A DNA stretch of 64,000 nt, taken from NCBI GenBank assembly GCA_029339505.1, contig JAQISU010000155.1, positions 16,569,501 through 16,633,500 on the forward strand, given 5' to 3'. The notes below the pieces were generated by a model. It did not search any database, was not told the DNA's origin, and saw nothing but the letters and a program-made list of their open reading frames with translations. Of this stretch, positions 15,040 to 25,260 are shown piece by piece. Source of the stretch: Unio delphinus. Its lineage: Eukaryota; Mollusca; Bivalvia; Unionida; Unionidae. Positions within the stretch are counted from its first letter, which is position 1; the number at the start of each line of letters is the position of its first letter. The translations under genes and the position numbers were made by a program.

Positions 15040-16080
15040 TTACGTATGAAGAGATGAAAAAAGAATAAGGAGTGGAAGAAGATTAAATAGAAGAAAAAGA
15101 AGATGAAGAAGAAGCTGAAGAGGAAGAAAAAATTGAAGATAAGAGGCTGAAGGAAGGCAGAATACGGAAAAAGAAGAGGATAGAAAAAGAAAGGATGAAG
15201 AAACAAAGAAGACTAAGATGATGAAAAGAGGATGATGAAGAATGAAACGATGTGGATGAAGATGCAAAGATGCTAAAGAGGATAAGGAGACTGACTATTA
15301 TGAAGATGATGATGTCAATGCAGTAGATGAAGATGATGAGATAGATGAATAATAATAATGAAGATTAAAGAAGTTGATGATGATGAACAAGATGAAGATA
15401 TGAATAAAAATATGAAGAGATGAAGATAATGAAGTAGAATAAGAATATATAGATGAAGAAAACGATATTGAGTAAGAATATGAAGATCAAAAAAAAGGAA
15501 TCGAGGAAGAAGTATATGACGAGATGAAGAATAATATAAAGAGATGAGGAGAAGAAGAAAAAGAAGAACATGATGAATTATTAGATTAAGAGATAAAGCA
15601 GAATAAGTAGAAGTTAAAAAAGATGACGAGAAAGATGACGTGATGAAGCCAAAGATTAAGAATATGAAGAGATGGAAAAAAGAAGATGAATTAATTAAAG
15701 GTGAAGATGAGAAAGACGAAGATAAAGATGAAAATTATGAAGATTATGATGATGATGTTAATGATGATGATCAAGAAGATGAAGTAGGAAGAAGGAAGGT
15801 AGAAAAAGTAAGGATGAAGAGAATAGAAACGAGGAAGAAATAAGAAAAAGATGATGAAAAGATTGTGCTGAAGAAGATGAATAAGCGGATGAAGGAGATG
15901 ATAAAGATGATGAAGATCAAAGATAATTAAAGAAGAACAATATGAAGAAGAAAGACGAATATGAAGATGAAAGAAGAATATAAAGATTATACAGAATAAG
16001 CAGATGATGACGAAAAATTAGATGAAGAAAAATATGAAGAAATGAAGACTAAGAAGATGATTTAGTAGATGAAGATTATG
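15040..16080. repeat. Purine-rich GAA/GAT low-complexity tract
   Basis: About 1 kb is almost entirely A and G on the plus strand with scattered GAT triplets, built from degenerate GAAGATGA-like words. All reading frames give only Lys/Glu/Asp-rich (plus) or Phe/Leu/Ser-rich (minus) strings, interrupted by stops. It reads as expanded simple sequence, possibly able to form triplex DNA, and not as a gene. Confidence 0.85.
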
Positions 16081-16294
16081 TTAATGTCATTCCTTATTTC
16101 TTGATTTTAAATGGTCAATAAGTCTTTTACGAGATGAACGAATATTCTTTTGGTTTTAAAGGCATACGGTGTACGTCTTCTCTTGTGGTGCTTATTTTGT
16201 CACTTAACACGGAAGTAATTTTTGAAGGTGATATAAATTACTTCTGCGTCAAATTTATACAAACAGAAACGAGAATTCGTCTGGTCACATGATT

Positions 16295-16665
16295 ACGGTT
16301 CAAAATCGTCGCTACCATGTAATACAGCTGTATGTATGTATGTATGTATGTATGTATGTATGTATGTATGTATGTATGTATGTATGTATGTATGTGTGTG
16401 TGTGTGAGCGCACGCTTGATGACTGTAAATCGTCGTTACCAAAAAATACAGCTGTATGTCTGCGTGTGTGTGTGCGAGCGCGTTTGATAGCTGTAAATCG
16501 TCGCTACCAAATAATACAGATGGATGTGTGTGAGTGTGTGTGTGAGTGTGTGTGTGCGTTTGATGGCTGTAAATCGTCGCTACCAAACAATACAAATGTA
16601 TGTATGTATGTATGTATGTATGTATGTATGTATGTATGTATGTATGTATGTATGTATGTATGTGT
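16295..16665. repeat. Compound (TATG)n / unique-core minisatellite
   Basis: A core reading roughly AAATCGTCGCTACCAAA followed by AATACA occurs four times (about 16,304; 16,426; 16,493; 16,571). The copies are separated by TATG (16,330-16,392 and 16,598-16,665) or TG-rich spacers, so core and microsatellite expanded together. Long Met-Tyr-Val-Cys ORFs here are products of the tetranucleotide. Confidence 0.85.
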
Positions 16666-17004
16666 GTATGTATGCAAGCTTTTACGTACGTATGCGATCG
16701 TTATGTTAATACCTACTTAAGCGTTTTCAAGTTCATTCAAAACGTATGCTGGTTTCTTTATCGAAAACGCATGCTGGTTTGCTTATCATCGTGTTATATC
16801 AACCGATTTTTGGCATATTAGCAAATTAAATTTTGTAATTAATCCTGAACACTTTAGACTTCTGATAAAACATTTCCAGTTTTGACTATTTACGCATGTT
16901 TCAATGCATATATGCTTGTACGCATGATTAAATGGGTGAAATTCACAATTTCCATAAATTAGAGCAATGACAAGAATATATGTAGCTTATTAAAATTTCG
17001 ATTT

Positions 17005-17235
17005 GGTATACGGCCCATGGTGGAGAGTTGGTCTAACTCTAAAAGCCTAGGGTCACCAATGGTCTAATTCTATGGTTGACCAGTTGGTCTAAGGCCCAAG
17101 ATGACACCATGGTCTAAGGTCCCGAGTGGCCGAATGTTTTAAGCCACCAGTGCCCGCGATGTCTCAGGCAGCAAATGGCCGAACAGTATTATGGTCCCGG
17201 GTTCCCAAGTGGTCTATAAGAACAACTGGTATTAG
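17005..17235. repeat. Degenerate ~27-bp tandem repeat with tRNA A-box-like core
   Basis: About eight imperfect units share a core like TGGTCTAAGG (around 17,041, 17,070, 17,095, 17,112, 17,128, 17,157, 17,175 and 17,210). Some are preceded by GGCCGA, giving GTGGCCGAATGTTTTAAG-type words that resemble the D-arm/A box of tRNA-Leu/Ser. There is no T-arm and no complete cloverleaf, so it is not a tRNA gene. Confidence 0.6.
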
Positions 17236-17710
17236 GAACTGACCTAGCCGGGAGGGGTGAATGTGGTATAGTCAAAGAGCAGGCACAGTACCTAATGTGT
17301 TCAAAGTTAGGCATTATTAACTTTAAACATATCACTTATATCTTCATGAGCAATCTGATTTACGGGAAAAGTATTTATATGAGCTACGAAAAGCAATTTA
17401 ATATTGTATATAAATGGCAATATGTCACGGCATAGCTATAGAACTGGGTAATTACTTTGTATATAACTTGTTGCATGAAGATTAAACAAGACTCAACGAG
17501 ATACATTTTACATGTATATTGGGTCTTACAGACAATGCACGTGGGAAACATTCACGCTGCCGTATTGGTCTTCTTCCAGTCAACCTTGTCACTTAACTGA
17601 CACTCGACGGTTGTCAGTCTTTCAATATTTCAATATTTCATTGTCATTAATCCAATTAAATGTGAAGACAACGGGTATCCAGGCGTCGCCTCAGAAGGAC
17701 TGCATGTTAC

Positions 17711-17821
<111 letters not shown>

Positions 17822-17825
17822 TTAG

Positions 17826-18565
17826 CTAACTGATAAATGGCCCACATTTATTGACAGATATATAAAACTATACGGATGGATGGATAACGCAAAATTTTGA
17901 TGCTGTGGGTCATTTTTTCAGTACACGGTACGCGTAGACGGTTGCGTAAGAATCCCACCAATCCCCGATATGAACCGCCAATTCCACTGGAAGCTACACG
18001 CAAGCTTTCTCACATGCAAACATAGTACGAGCCCGATACTAGAATACACGCAGACTGAGGTGAGTTCTGTGTAAGGATTTATTCTAACTCCATAACTTGA
18101 CAAATGGCACACCGTTGACTGAGAGATACACAAATAGCGAGATAAAAAGATGGTAGTGTTGTGTAATGATATGTGATTATTTCATAACTTGATAAATGGT
18201 ATACTGTTGGGTGTTTTTAGTGAGAGATAAAGAGAGAGATTTCATGTTGTAATATGTAATGATTAATGAGTTATGTTGACTGCGAAACTTGAGAAAGGGC
18301 TCATAGTCATAATTTAATAAATGGCATGCCATTGACTAAGATATGTTCCTGTTCAAGGCCACTACAGCCATTTATTCACTTCATGATAAGGTCTGTCATT
18401 GAATGGTGAGATTATATTTGTATACTTCATGCCGTTGTCTAAACCAATAATGTTACACATAGACCATCTATTTATTAATCTGAAAAAATTTACCTGACGC
18501 TCATTTTTATGTTGGATTTGTTTTCCAATAGCAACACTATAAATGGCGTATTGTTGATATCACGT
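17826..18565. repeat. Weak dispersed tandem motif (TGATAAATGGCA family)
   Basis: A motif like TGATAAATGGCACACCGTTG, often followed by ACTGAGAGATA, appears around 17,830, 18,096, 18,189, 18,322 and 18,540. Spacing is irregular (about 90-270 bp). It looks like a decayed tandem repeat; no coding signal. Confidence 0.5.
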
Positions 18566-19660
18566 GACTGTCTGACATGTGAAGCCATTGACATGTAGGT
18601 TGCGAGTTTTGTATAGTCACGTGACTAAGAATGCAAATGATTAGATCAGGTCAAATTTCAGCAACGATGTACTTTCGTCTCGTCTGTCAGCGGATTAAAG
18701 ACATAACCATTGCTATGCTCACGATTATTGGGAAAATAAAGCATATTCCTATCGATTTCATGCAGGTATATATCTATGGAAGATTGTTAAAGTTTGCTGG
18801 GCCGGCAAATAAGCGGCTACCCCATGCCGACACCAAAATAGATTATAGACATTCTTACCTTTAAGAAAGTTTCTTCCCGACTATGACATCCATGTTTGGC
18901 AAACATGTCGATCCATGGAAGAATGTTTTATTTCAACATATTATAACAGTTTCAAAATTGTATCTCTTTAGAAAGCACACGTTGTCAGGTACACACGGTA
19001 TCTACATGTATATGTAGCCATCCGCAGTGTACATTTCCCCTCGAACCTGAATAATGTCAGCCATGAAGCATAATACAGTCTGAGCTAACTACAAGATCTC
19101 CTGCGCGCCCTTGAATCCTTACCAGGTTCACAATTAGTTCCCGTAGTCACTGTCCTCCATCGTCCTAACTTGTATATTCCGAGGATACTGAACTCAAGAC
19201 TAAAAACTCCATGGATTAGTCCTGGTGGTCAGCATCTGGTCTTTTTTAGTACTGACCAAATGTGGATGTTAAGAAAGTTTGACTTTTACCATTTTTGATG
19301 GCACCTATTTACGACATTCGGGATACTTCTATCAACATCCAGCATTACATTGTCTCGAAAGGCTATCGTCACCCATAATAAAGCGAATAGAGATAGATTG
19401 CGAATAATGTCTGACGCAGTATTAATATCTTAACATAGGATCCGATTTACAGATTACAAACGTTTTTGTTTTGTTTTGTTTTTGTTTTTTTGTTTCGAAG
19501 ATAAACCCGTTGTTGGGTCTCTATTAAAGGATGTGAAAATACATTTGTAACTCTAATTGAGGTAATAAAATGAAAATAACAGTACTACCCCACCCAAAAC
19601 TTCTTTTTCTCAATCTATTCATCTAATCTGAAAATGTAAATCCAAATCCACACCCCTATA

Positions 19661-19662
<2 letters not shown>
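18566..19662. other. Intergenic, no gene recognised
   Basis: No ORF with a recognisable domain. A stretch near 18,735-18,835 resembles parts of the satellite unit (ATTCCTATCGATTTCAT, and GGCTACCCCATGCCGACACC, the latter inverted relative to the unit near 630-655), suggesting a dispersed relative of the satellite sequence. Confidence 0.5.

Positions 19663-19744
<82 letters not shown>
19663..19744. repeat. (AT)n microsatellite
   Basis: A perfect AT dinucleotide run of about 80 bp. Confidence 0.97.
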
Positions 19745-19746
<2 letters not shown>

Positions 19747-20877
19747 GACAGGTAAGACTGCATTTTTTTATTGTTACAGCACAACTCTTTGCCAACCTGA
19801 ATGCGGAATATATAGTTTGCCTCTTTTAATCTTTTCATAGTCTCCTGTGGACAAGTATAAAAAAAAATCTACTAATAAATGTGGACATTTACCGTTGAAC
19901 TAAAATCTGTTCCTATTGTCAACTGCGCTATGCTATCATAAAAGTGCTTCTGTGTAGGCTAGTACATCTTTGCCGTCATGAGCTCAAATAATAATATTAT
20001 GGTATTTTAGTAAAGAATAAGATAAAGGTCACAGTAACCTAAGGTTGTAAGTTGTAATTCGGACAGAGGTATCCAATTATTAAGTTTTATAATTCTAAAA
20101 TATGCAATGCACACGAAATTAGCTCAAACACAAACTCTCAACAAAGTCATAGAAGCATGAATTATAGTTCACAGCAATATCTTTTTGCAATAAATATGAA
20201 TTATTTATCAAGATGCTTGTCTAACTTAAATTTAAAGAGTCCATGTCGGAAAGTTTGTAAATAGTATGCAAAACCCATGTGGCTGTGTCATAACAACAAT
20301 TTATCCAATGCCAGTAAAAGCTGAAATATAGGTTACAGTGATTTTCTATTACCACATCCAGGAAACCTTGCATCGTAACAAGACATTTCTCAACGCTTCA
20401 GGGTCAGGTTCGTATTGAAAGAATTACACCCATCTGCCATCGCCAGGCGCGATTCGAGCCCAGACAGTCACCTTATTGAATTGAAATGCAAACAGAGATA
20501 TTACAACTGAGTGCCTGGAATAAAGTTGCATTCAATATTTATTTAGCAGGGGATGGTGGGACAGATTAAATGTTCGCTATTTTACAGCAGATGGTAGGTA
20601 AATACATATATCCATGTAGGTAGGAAACTATCAGAAGAAAAAATATACATCAGTATTATTCTTGGCAGATGGTAATCTTGAAATCAGCACAGAGCCAAGG
20701 GTGAGCCATATCATCGTGCATAGTTCCATTATGCAGTTAAGGTTCACGTTTAACGAAGAAGAGGAATTAAGTCGTTTATATGTTGTTAAAAAAAAGTTTA
20801 AGTCGACCTTTTTCTTTCCATGCGTTACCCTCAGAATAAAAATTATAAAAATTATATATTATATAAATATATAAATT

Positions 20878-20880
<3 letters not shown>
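19745..20880. other. Intergenic, nothing recognised
   Basis: No conserved coding, RNA or repeat signal was seen. The short ORFs are AT-rich and not convincing. Confidence 0.5.

Positions 20881-20949
<69 letters not shown>
20881..20949. repeat. (CT)n microsatellite
   Basis: A perfect CT run of about 69 bp. Confidence 0.97.
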
Positions 20950-20952
<3 letters not shown>

Positions 20953-21000
20953 GTCTAGGTTGCTCACATTTGAAGCTAGTATATAAGGTACCAACCTTTT

Positions 21001-21150
21001 CAACCTTCACCGGTGTTTCTGAATATTTCTGAATGTATACTCCGGTTTAAAGTTTAAATTGCCCCAAGCGAAAGATGATTCAATCTTCACCATTGTTTCT
21101 GAATGTATACTCCTGTTCAAAGTTTAAATCGCCCCAAGCGAAAGATGATT
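21001..21150. repeat. ~75-bp direct duplication flanking the Polinton
   Basis: A block ending in GCCCCAAGCGAAAGATGATT occurs twice in tandem (about 21,005-21,080 and 21,087-21,150). The first copy has a small internal duplication of TTTCTGAAT. It lies outside the element and predates or is independent of the insertion. Confidence 0.85.
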
Positions 21151-21352
21151 TTACATTTGGGATTATTTATGTATATCGGGTCCGTTTCTTTGATGCCAAT
21201 ACTCCCTTAGTGATGGTTTCGAGAAAAATCACGCATTATCAAACATACATGGGAAAGCATTATGAATGATTCAAGATGCTGAATGGGGATGTCTCCATGA
21301 ATTTGTTATTAATTAATTCGGTGCTTTTCTAGTTCTCCCTCTTTTCAGTTTC

Positions 21353-21357
21353 ACATG
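21353..21357. repeat. Left target-site duplication (ACATG)
   Basis: ACATG lies directly before the element's first base (AG...). The same five bases follow the element's last base at 36,882-36,886. Polintons usually duplicate 6 bp; the sixth base differs here (CACATG against ACATGT), so the duplication is 5 bp or a 6-bp one with a changed end. Confidence 0.85.
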
Positions 21358-21688
21358 AGCAGCAGAGAGGGTGAATCCTACAACGTTTTCAGACAAATTT
21401 TTGATTGAAATCCTAAAACGAGCCTTCCTACGATCTCATTTTAACCAAAAAAAATGTCTCTGGGGCAAACCCTACAACGTTTTCAGACAAAAAATTGATT
21501 GAAATCTTAATGAGCTTTCCCTACGAAATCTCATTTTAACTAAAAAAATGAAAACGGAGACTTTTACGATTTTTTAATTAATTTTGGTCGCAACGATGTG
21601 GTCATCCACCCTCTCTGCTGCTTAGTGATTTCATCACTGGGTTAACAAAAAATAAGAAATGATTTTAACCGAATATTTGATCAAGTCC
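21358..21688. repeat. Left terminal inverted repeat of the Polinton, 331 bp
   Basis: It matches the reverse complement of 36,551-36,881 with three mismatches by eye. Inside are two direct ~94-bp units beginning CCTACAACGTTTTCAGACAA (21,377 and 21,471). The inner part (21,607-21,622) carries CACCCTCTCTGCTGCT, the inverted form of the outermost 16 bases. A hairpin AGTGAT-TTC-ATCACT follows at 21,624-21,638. The innermost ~25 bp are a copy of the last codons of the ATPase gene, read on the minus strand. Confidence 0.97.
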
Positions 21689-21704
21689 TTAGGACGAAAA
21701 TCAT

Positions 21705-23054
21705 TTATGATTTCACAAACAAACTAATCGCTAACACCTCTTCTTGTAAATCAATCAGATTATTTGACTGGTCGGTGAGTTTGAAATTAATTCTCGTTAA
21801 CGAATTATTATGGCATCGCATGTAGACAGGATTAATTGGGTTTTCAATAATTAGGAATCCTGGAGGAGCTGTTGGTGCAAACGAATAAAGAATATATCCC
21901 TGCTGAGCTTGATTTGATTGCTCTAGATTAATCTGATAGCTTCCTTCACTTACATCACATACTAAATTAAGCGCAATCACCGATGAAATATTCACGTTGA
22001 ACGGAGCGATATGCCTACCGCCACCATCTGGATCATTATTATATTTGAGGAGGACAGTTAAATCTGATTTTTGTAGCGCTTTGATATCGGTTTTAACAAT
22101 TCTTGCTAATTCATCAGCGTTGTATTTCGGAAACTTGAAATTACGCAGATTGTCTTCTGTGATATTGTAATCGGTTAGGAATCGTTGTTTATTGTCGCTG
22201 TTGTCATTAATTATTGTTTGAATAATTAGTTCATAGATATATTCCATGTCCGATATAAGCTGATTTATTATTTCAACGTGTTTTTGCGATCTTGTTTTCC
22301 GTAGTTGTTCTAGTTGTGTGTCATATAATTGTTTAATCTCATTAAAATAACCACGGACGTCAGTTAGCGTAAATGAAATAGTAACAGATGAGTCGGTTGT
22401 TCTTTTAATGATAAAATCCCATTGCAATGTGTCTTTGTTGGTGAATATAAATCTATCGGCGATTTTTCCTTTTCTTATATCAGATAAATCATCTCGATAA
22501 CTGGGATTGATTTCATGATATGATTGTACATCCGTGGTTAAGTCGGTGGTGGATTTTTCCGGTGGTTTTTCAGGCCATCCCAGTACGGTTCTAATAGAAC
22601 TCTGATAGATATCTACGACGTATCCTTCTGTGCTTATCTCAATTGCGGATGATAGCGTCGGCTCATGAACTGTTATAGCGATTTTTGATTCTTTTCCAGT
22701 AATCGATTTTATTCTACGCGCGAATTCATTATTGATTTGTTCGATTTGGTATGATCCGGTTGGTATGGAAACAACGTTCCAGTCTGGGGTTCCGTCGGGT
22801 TTATTCTTATTTGCAAACACTAAAGAATTATTGGGTTGTTGACCACCAAATGATTTTGATCTGATATTAGGCCAACTGTGATACACTCGTAGTTTTGCTA
22901 GCGCTATCTCCTTCACTGGGACCGGAGAGGGGAAATTCACACTGAATTCTGGATTCGTTGATGTTATTGATATCATACTTGTTTGTACTGGGTTCGTGTT
23001 CTCCACTACTCGTTGAAGTAATTCCATCGGTGTCGTCATTGTTATTATACTCAT
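21705..23054 (-). CDS. Putative penton/minor capsid or surface protein, Polinton type
   Basis: A 449-residue protein at the outer left end of the virion gene block, ending 16 bp from the terminal repeat. It has no enzyme motif. Residues about 50-110 contain LRVYHSWPNI and IPTGSYQIEQIN, a beta-rich pattern I associate with a recurrent capsid-accessory protein of Polinton-like elements. Residues 235-330 are helical and charged, and the last ~100 residues are again beta-rich. The start at 23,054 (MSIITMTTPM) lies inside sequence that is a tandem copy of the 3' end of the upstream gene, read in another frame. A penton base or receptor-binding role is inferred from position, length and pattern; a structure prediction for a single jelly roll would decide. 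Confidence 0.6.
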   Translation of the reverse strand: MSIITMTTPMELLQRVVENTNPVQTSMISITSTNPEFSVNFPSPVPVKEIALAKLRVYHSWPNIRSKSFGGQQPNNSLVFANKNKPDGTPDWNVVSIPTGSYQIEQINNEFARRIKSITGKESKIAITVHEPTLSSAIEISTEGYVVDIYQSSIRTVLGWPEKPPEKSTTDLTTDVQSYHEINPSYRDDLSDIRKGKIADRFIFTNKDTLQWDFIIKRTTDSSVTISFTLTDVRGYFNEIKQLYDTQLEQLRKTRSQKHVEIINQLISDMEYIYELIIQTIINDNSDNKQRFLTDYNITEDNLRNFKFPKYNADELARIVKTDIKALQKSDLTVLLKYNNDPDGGGRHIAPFNVNISSVIALNLVCDVSEGSYQINLEQSNQAQQGYILYSFAPTAPPGFLIIENPINPVYMRCHNNSLTRINFKLTDQSNNLIDLQEEVLAISLFVKS

Positions 23055-23269
23055 GATTTATTTCTAATTTTGGTATCGATGAATCATAAATACTGACCAT
23101 CACTGAGAACTCACAATCTGGTAATGTTGATATTATTGAGATCATTTTGTTTTTTGGGTTCGTGTTTTCTGATTCCATCGGTGTTGTCATTGTTATTATA
23201 CTCATGTTGTCGCTCTAATTTCGATATCGCGGAATCAAAAATACTGACCATCGCTGAGAATTCACTATC
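22951..23269 (-). repeat. Tandem duplication (~151 + ~168 bp) at the junction of two virion genes
   Basis: The segments 23,119-23,269 and 22,951-23,118 are diverged direct copies. Both encode, in one frame, EFS(A/V)MVSI(F/Y)DS and HEYNNND-TDGI, and in another frame MSIITMTTPM. The upstream copy forms the tail of the 181-residue gene; the downstream copy supplies the start of the 449-residue gene. The arrangement suggests the two genes once overlapped in different frames. Confidence 0.85.
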
Positions 23270-23656
23270 TGATATAATCGTATTATCGAGTGACGACGAT
23301 ATCATCAATGATAATTGCGAGTATGCGGTTGATGCAATATGAAATTGAAGTAAGTAATTCTGCAGTTTACTCTGGCTGCATGATGATATCTTTTTTGCTA
23401 TCCCGGTTGATATACCCCCGATTGTAGCCACCGCAGAAATGCAAATTGGAACTACGACCGGGGCAATCATTGTAACAGATGCTAGTATTATTCCGGCACC
23501 AGTGAGAACGCTTGACACCGAGTATATAATAACATCAATTGCGGTGATTCTTCGTCGGTATTTTTTTATTTTTATTTGATACTCCTCAGTGAGGGTTTTG
23601 AGTCTATTCTGAAATTCTCTGACCTGATCATAGCGACATTGAGTTGATGAAATCAT
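23111..23656 (-). CDS. Small membrane protein with transmembrane hairpin (Polinton virion block)
   Basis: 181 residues: a charged coiled N-terminus (about 10-36), two adjacent hydrophobic glycine/alanine-rich helices (about 42-64 and 66-87, including SSVLTGAGIILASVTMIAP), then a second helical part with ISDSEF near residues 130-135. I associate this layout (basic KKYRRR before a membrane hairpin, then an ISD-EF helix) with a recurrent small Polinton protein of unknown function. A role in membrane interaction or entry is only inference. The last ~50 residues lie in the tandem duplication and end LNNINITRL. Upstream of the ATG is a CACTAGCGTTTTC motif (23,671-23,683). Confidence 0.7.
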   Translation of the reverse strand: MISSTQCRYDQVREFQNRLKTLTEEYQIKIKKYRRRITAIDVIIYSVSSVLTGAGIILASVTMIAPVVVPICISAVATIGGISTGIAKKISSCSQSKLQNYLLQFHIASTAYSQLSLMISSSLDNTIISDSEFSAMVSIFDSAISKLERQHEYNNNDNTDGIRKHEPKKQNDLNNINITRL

Positions 23657-23666
23657 TTTTATTTTA

Positions 23667-23683
23667 AAAACACTAGCGTTTTC
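23667..23683. promoter_or_regulatory. Degenerate copy of the CTAGCGTTTT palindromic motif
   Basis: AAAACACTAGCGTTTTC lies about 11 bp upstream of the start codon of the membrane-hairpin gene, next to CAATTG. It is one mismatch from the palindrome found at 28,246-28,259 and 33,248-33,261. A promoter function is inferred from position only. Confidence 0.45.
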
Positions 23684-23714
23684 AATTGTGAAATCCGAAG
23701 GATTTTCCTTTCAA

Positions 23715-25244
23715 TTATCCTATTATTGACCTGGTTTTAGGATCTGATGAGGGGACACCGGATACAAATTCTATTATCCAGGGTAGTGACTCCCTAATCA
23801 CAGACTCGTCGGAATTCTTTATAACAATCGTAAGCGGGATTGGTATAGCAGGTGGAGGTTTTGGTATTTTCTCTAGTATATACATCAATGTGTTAACACC
23901 GCTGATACCTGTGTTGCTGAATTCCAAATCAAATTTACGGTGATGTATTATTGTAAGTCGGTAGCAACCTGGTGCACCAGTATGTCTGTTGCCAACACGA
24001 AGATAATTTTCATTTCCCCGGATCCAATCAAAGGTTCCACTATCAACCGTGTACACGATGTTATTGACGCTTACACTATGTGGAATTTTTACCTTATTGA
24101 TAGCCGCGATAATTTCAACGAGAGTCATAACTACAACAGGTGGGGTTCCAAAAAACTTATTAACAATGTCATTGACTGGTTTTTGATTTTCTTTTAGTTT
24201 AAGAAGATCGTCGGAAATATCGAGATAATTTACCCTGATTTTGGTAGGATCTATTGTTTTTCCACTCTCCTCCTTGTTAGAAAAGAATGAAACCAGAAGT
24301 TCGTTGATTCTAATCCGTGCTTGGGTTTTAATATGGTTGTCGATGTTAGAAAATTTCGTCGTGATATCTTGGAGGCTACTGCCCTCAAAGAACTTATTAA
24401 CCATTTCATTTGTGAGCTTTTGTTCGTCAATAGCTTTTTTAACTTCAGCGAGGGTTGGACCTGTCAACGATGTGGTTTCAGAACCAGGTGTTCTCCCCAA
24501 AAATCTATCCACGATGGTATTAAGTGTTGTTTGTCTCACCATAAACATATTAATATCTTTGAGAGTTATTATAGATGTAGCCGGGATACCAAAGAAATTA
24601 TTAGCGATATAGGCATTGTGAGTGTGCTTGCCGATAAACTCACTGATTTCAGCGAGAGTCATGCCTGCCACAAGCGGGGTTCCAAAAAACTTAACAATGA
24701 CGTCGTTAGTGGGTTTTTGATCTTCTATTAGTTTAGAAATCTCGAGATAATTTGCCTTGATTTCATTTTCATTCATCATCCCTCCCGCGCCCTTGTTAAA
24801 AAAGAATAGCGATAGATAGTTTTTAATTTCAGCGAGAGTCATGCCAACCACAAGCGGTGTTCCAAAGAATTTATGTATGACATTTTTGCGAAAATTATTA
24901 TAACCTCGTATAAGATCATTCAGCTCACGTTCGTTGGTAGCAATCGCGTCGGTGATCGTAGACACAAGTGCGCCTGGTTTAAGTCGTCCGTCGTTGGAAT
25001 ACAGCGCAATAGAGTTTTCAGCGGCGTCGCGCTGCCGTATCAAAATGTCATTCAATGACACATCACTGGATTTCAATTTACCCTGTTTGTCTTGAAATAC
25101 AACTATTTCATTAGGATCAACATTTGTTAAGTTCAACGTCTCAGCGATTTCATCTTCAATTATTTTTTTTATATCCTTGACAGAATCAGGTGGTGCAGTG
25201 CCATCGGGTTTGGGTTTCAAAGATCTCCCCCAAATATCAATCAT
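23715..25244 (-). CDS. Repeat-containing fibre-like protein (KFFGTP repeats)
   Basis: A 509-residue protein not recognised as a known family. Its centre holds repeated modules around KFFGTPLV-GMTLAEI at residues 125-140, 185-200, 217-232 (diverged), 248-270 (diverged), 284-300 (diverged) and 363-378. A longer module (NYLEIS...DQKPTNDVIVKFFGTP, residues 165-190) recurs as NYLDIS...NQKPVNDIVNKFFGTP at about 339-368. The C-terminal ~120 residues form a distinct domain with GCYRLTIIHHRKFDLEF near 427-443. Repeats followed by a C-terminal head, within a virion gene block, resemble the shaft-and-knob plan of viral fibres, but that is analogy. It ends upstream of the membrane-hairpin gene and starts 16 bp after the protease stop. 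Confidence 0.7.
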   Translation of the reverse strand: MIDIWGRSLKPKPDGTAPPDSVKDIKKIIEDEIAETLNLTNVDPNEIVVFQDKQGKLKSSDVSLNDILIRQRDAAENSIALYSNDGRLKPGALVSTITDAIATNERELNDLIRGYNNFRKNVIHKFFGTPLVVGMTLAEIKNYLSLFFFNKGAGGMMNENEIKANYLEISKLIEDQKPTNDVIVKFFGTPLVAGMTLAEISEFIGKHTHNAYIANNFFGIPATSIITLKDINMFMVRQTTLNTIVDRFLGRTPGSETTSLTGPTLAEVKKAIDEQKLTNEMVNKFFEGSSLQDITTKFSNIDNHIKTQARIRINELLVSFFSNKEESGKTIDPTKIRVNYLDISDDLLKLKENQKPVNDIVNKFFGTPPVVVMTLVEIIAAINKVKIPHSVSVNNIVYTVDSGTFDWIRGNENYLRVGNRHTGAPGCYRLTIIHHRKFDLEFSNTGISGVNTLMYILEKIPKPPPAIPIPLTIVIKNSDESVIRESLPWIIEFVSGVPSSDPKTRSIIG

Positions 25245-25260
25245 GTTATTGTAAAACTCT

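Noticed and set aside
15640..15843. Lys/Glu/Asp-rich ORF in the purine tract
   Set aside because: It follows from the GAA/GAT composition; adjacent frames and the opposite strand give similar low-complexity ORFs.
16289..16720. 143-codon Met-Tyr-Val-Cys-rich ORF, and similar ORFs at 40,449-40,980
   Set aside because: TATG tetranucleotide repeats are open in every frame because four is not a multiple of three; not genes.
22867..23205. 112-codon minus-strand ORF overlapping the start of the penton-like gene
   Set aside because: It joins the alternative frame of the tandem duplication; it looks like the relic of an overlapping gene end, not a separate gene.
24241..24731. Plus-strand ORFs (123 and 136 codons) opposite the fibre-like gene
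   Set aside because: Antisense shadows of a long minus-strand gene with internal repeats; no independent features.
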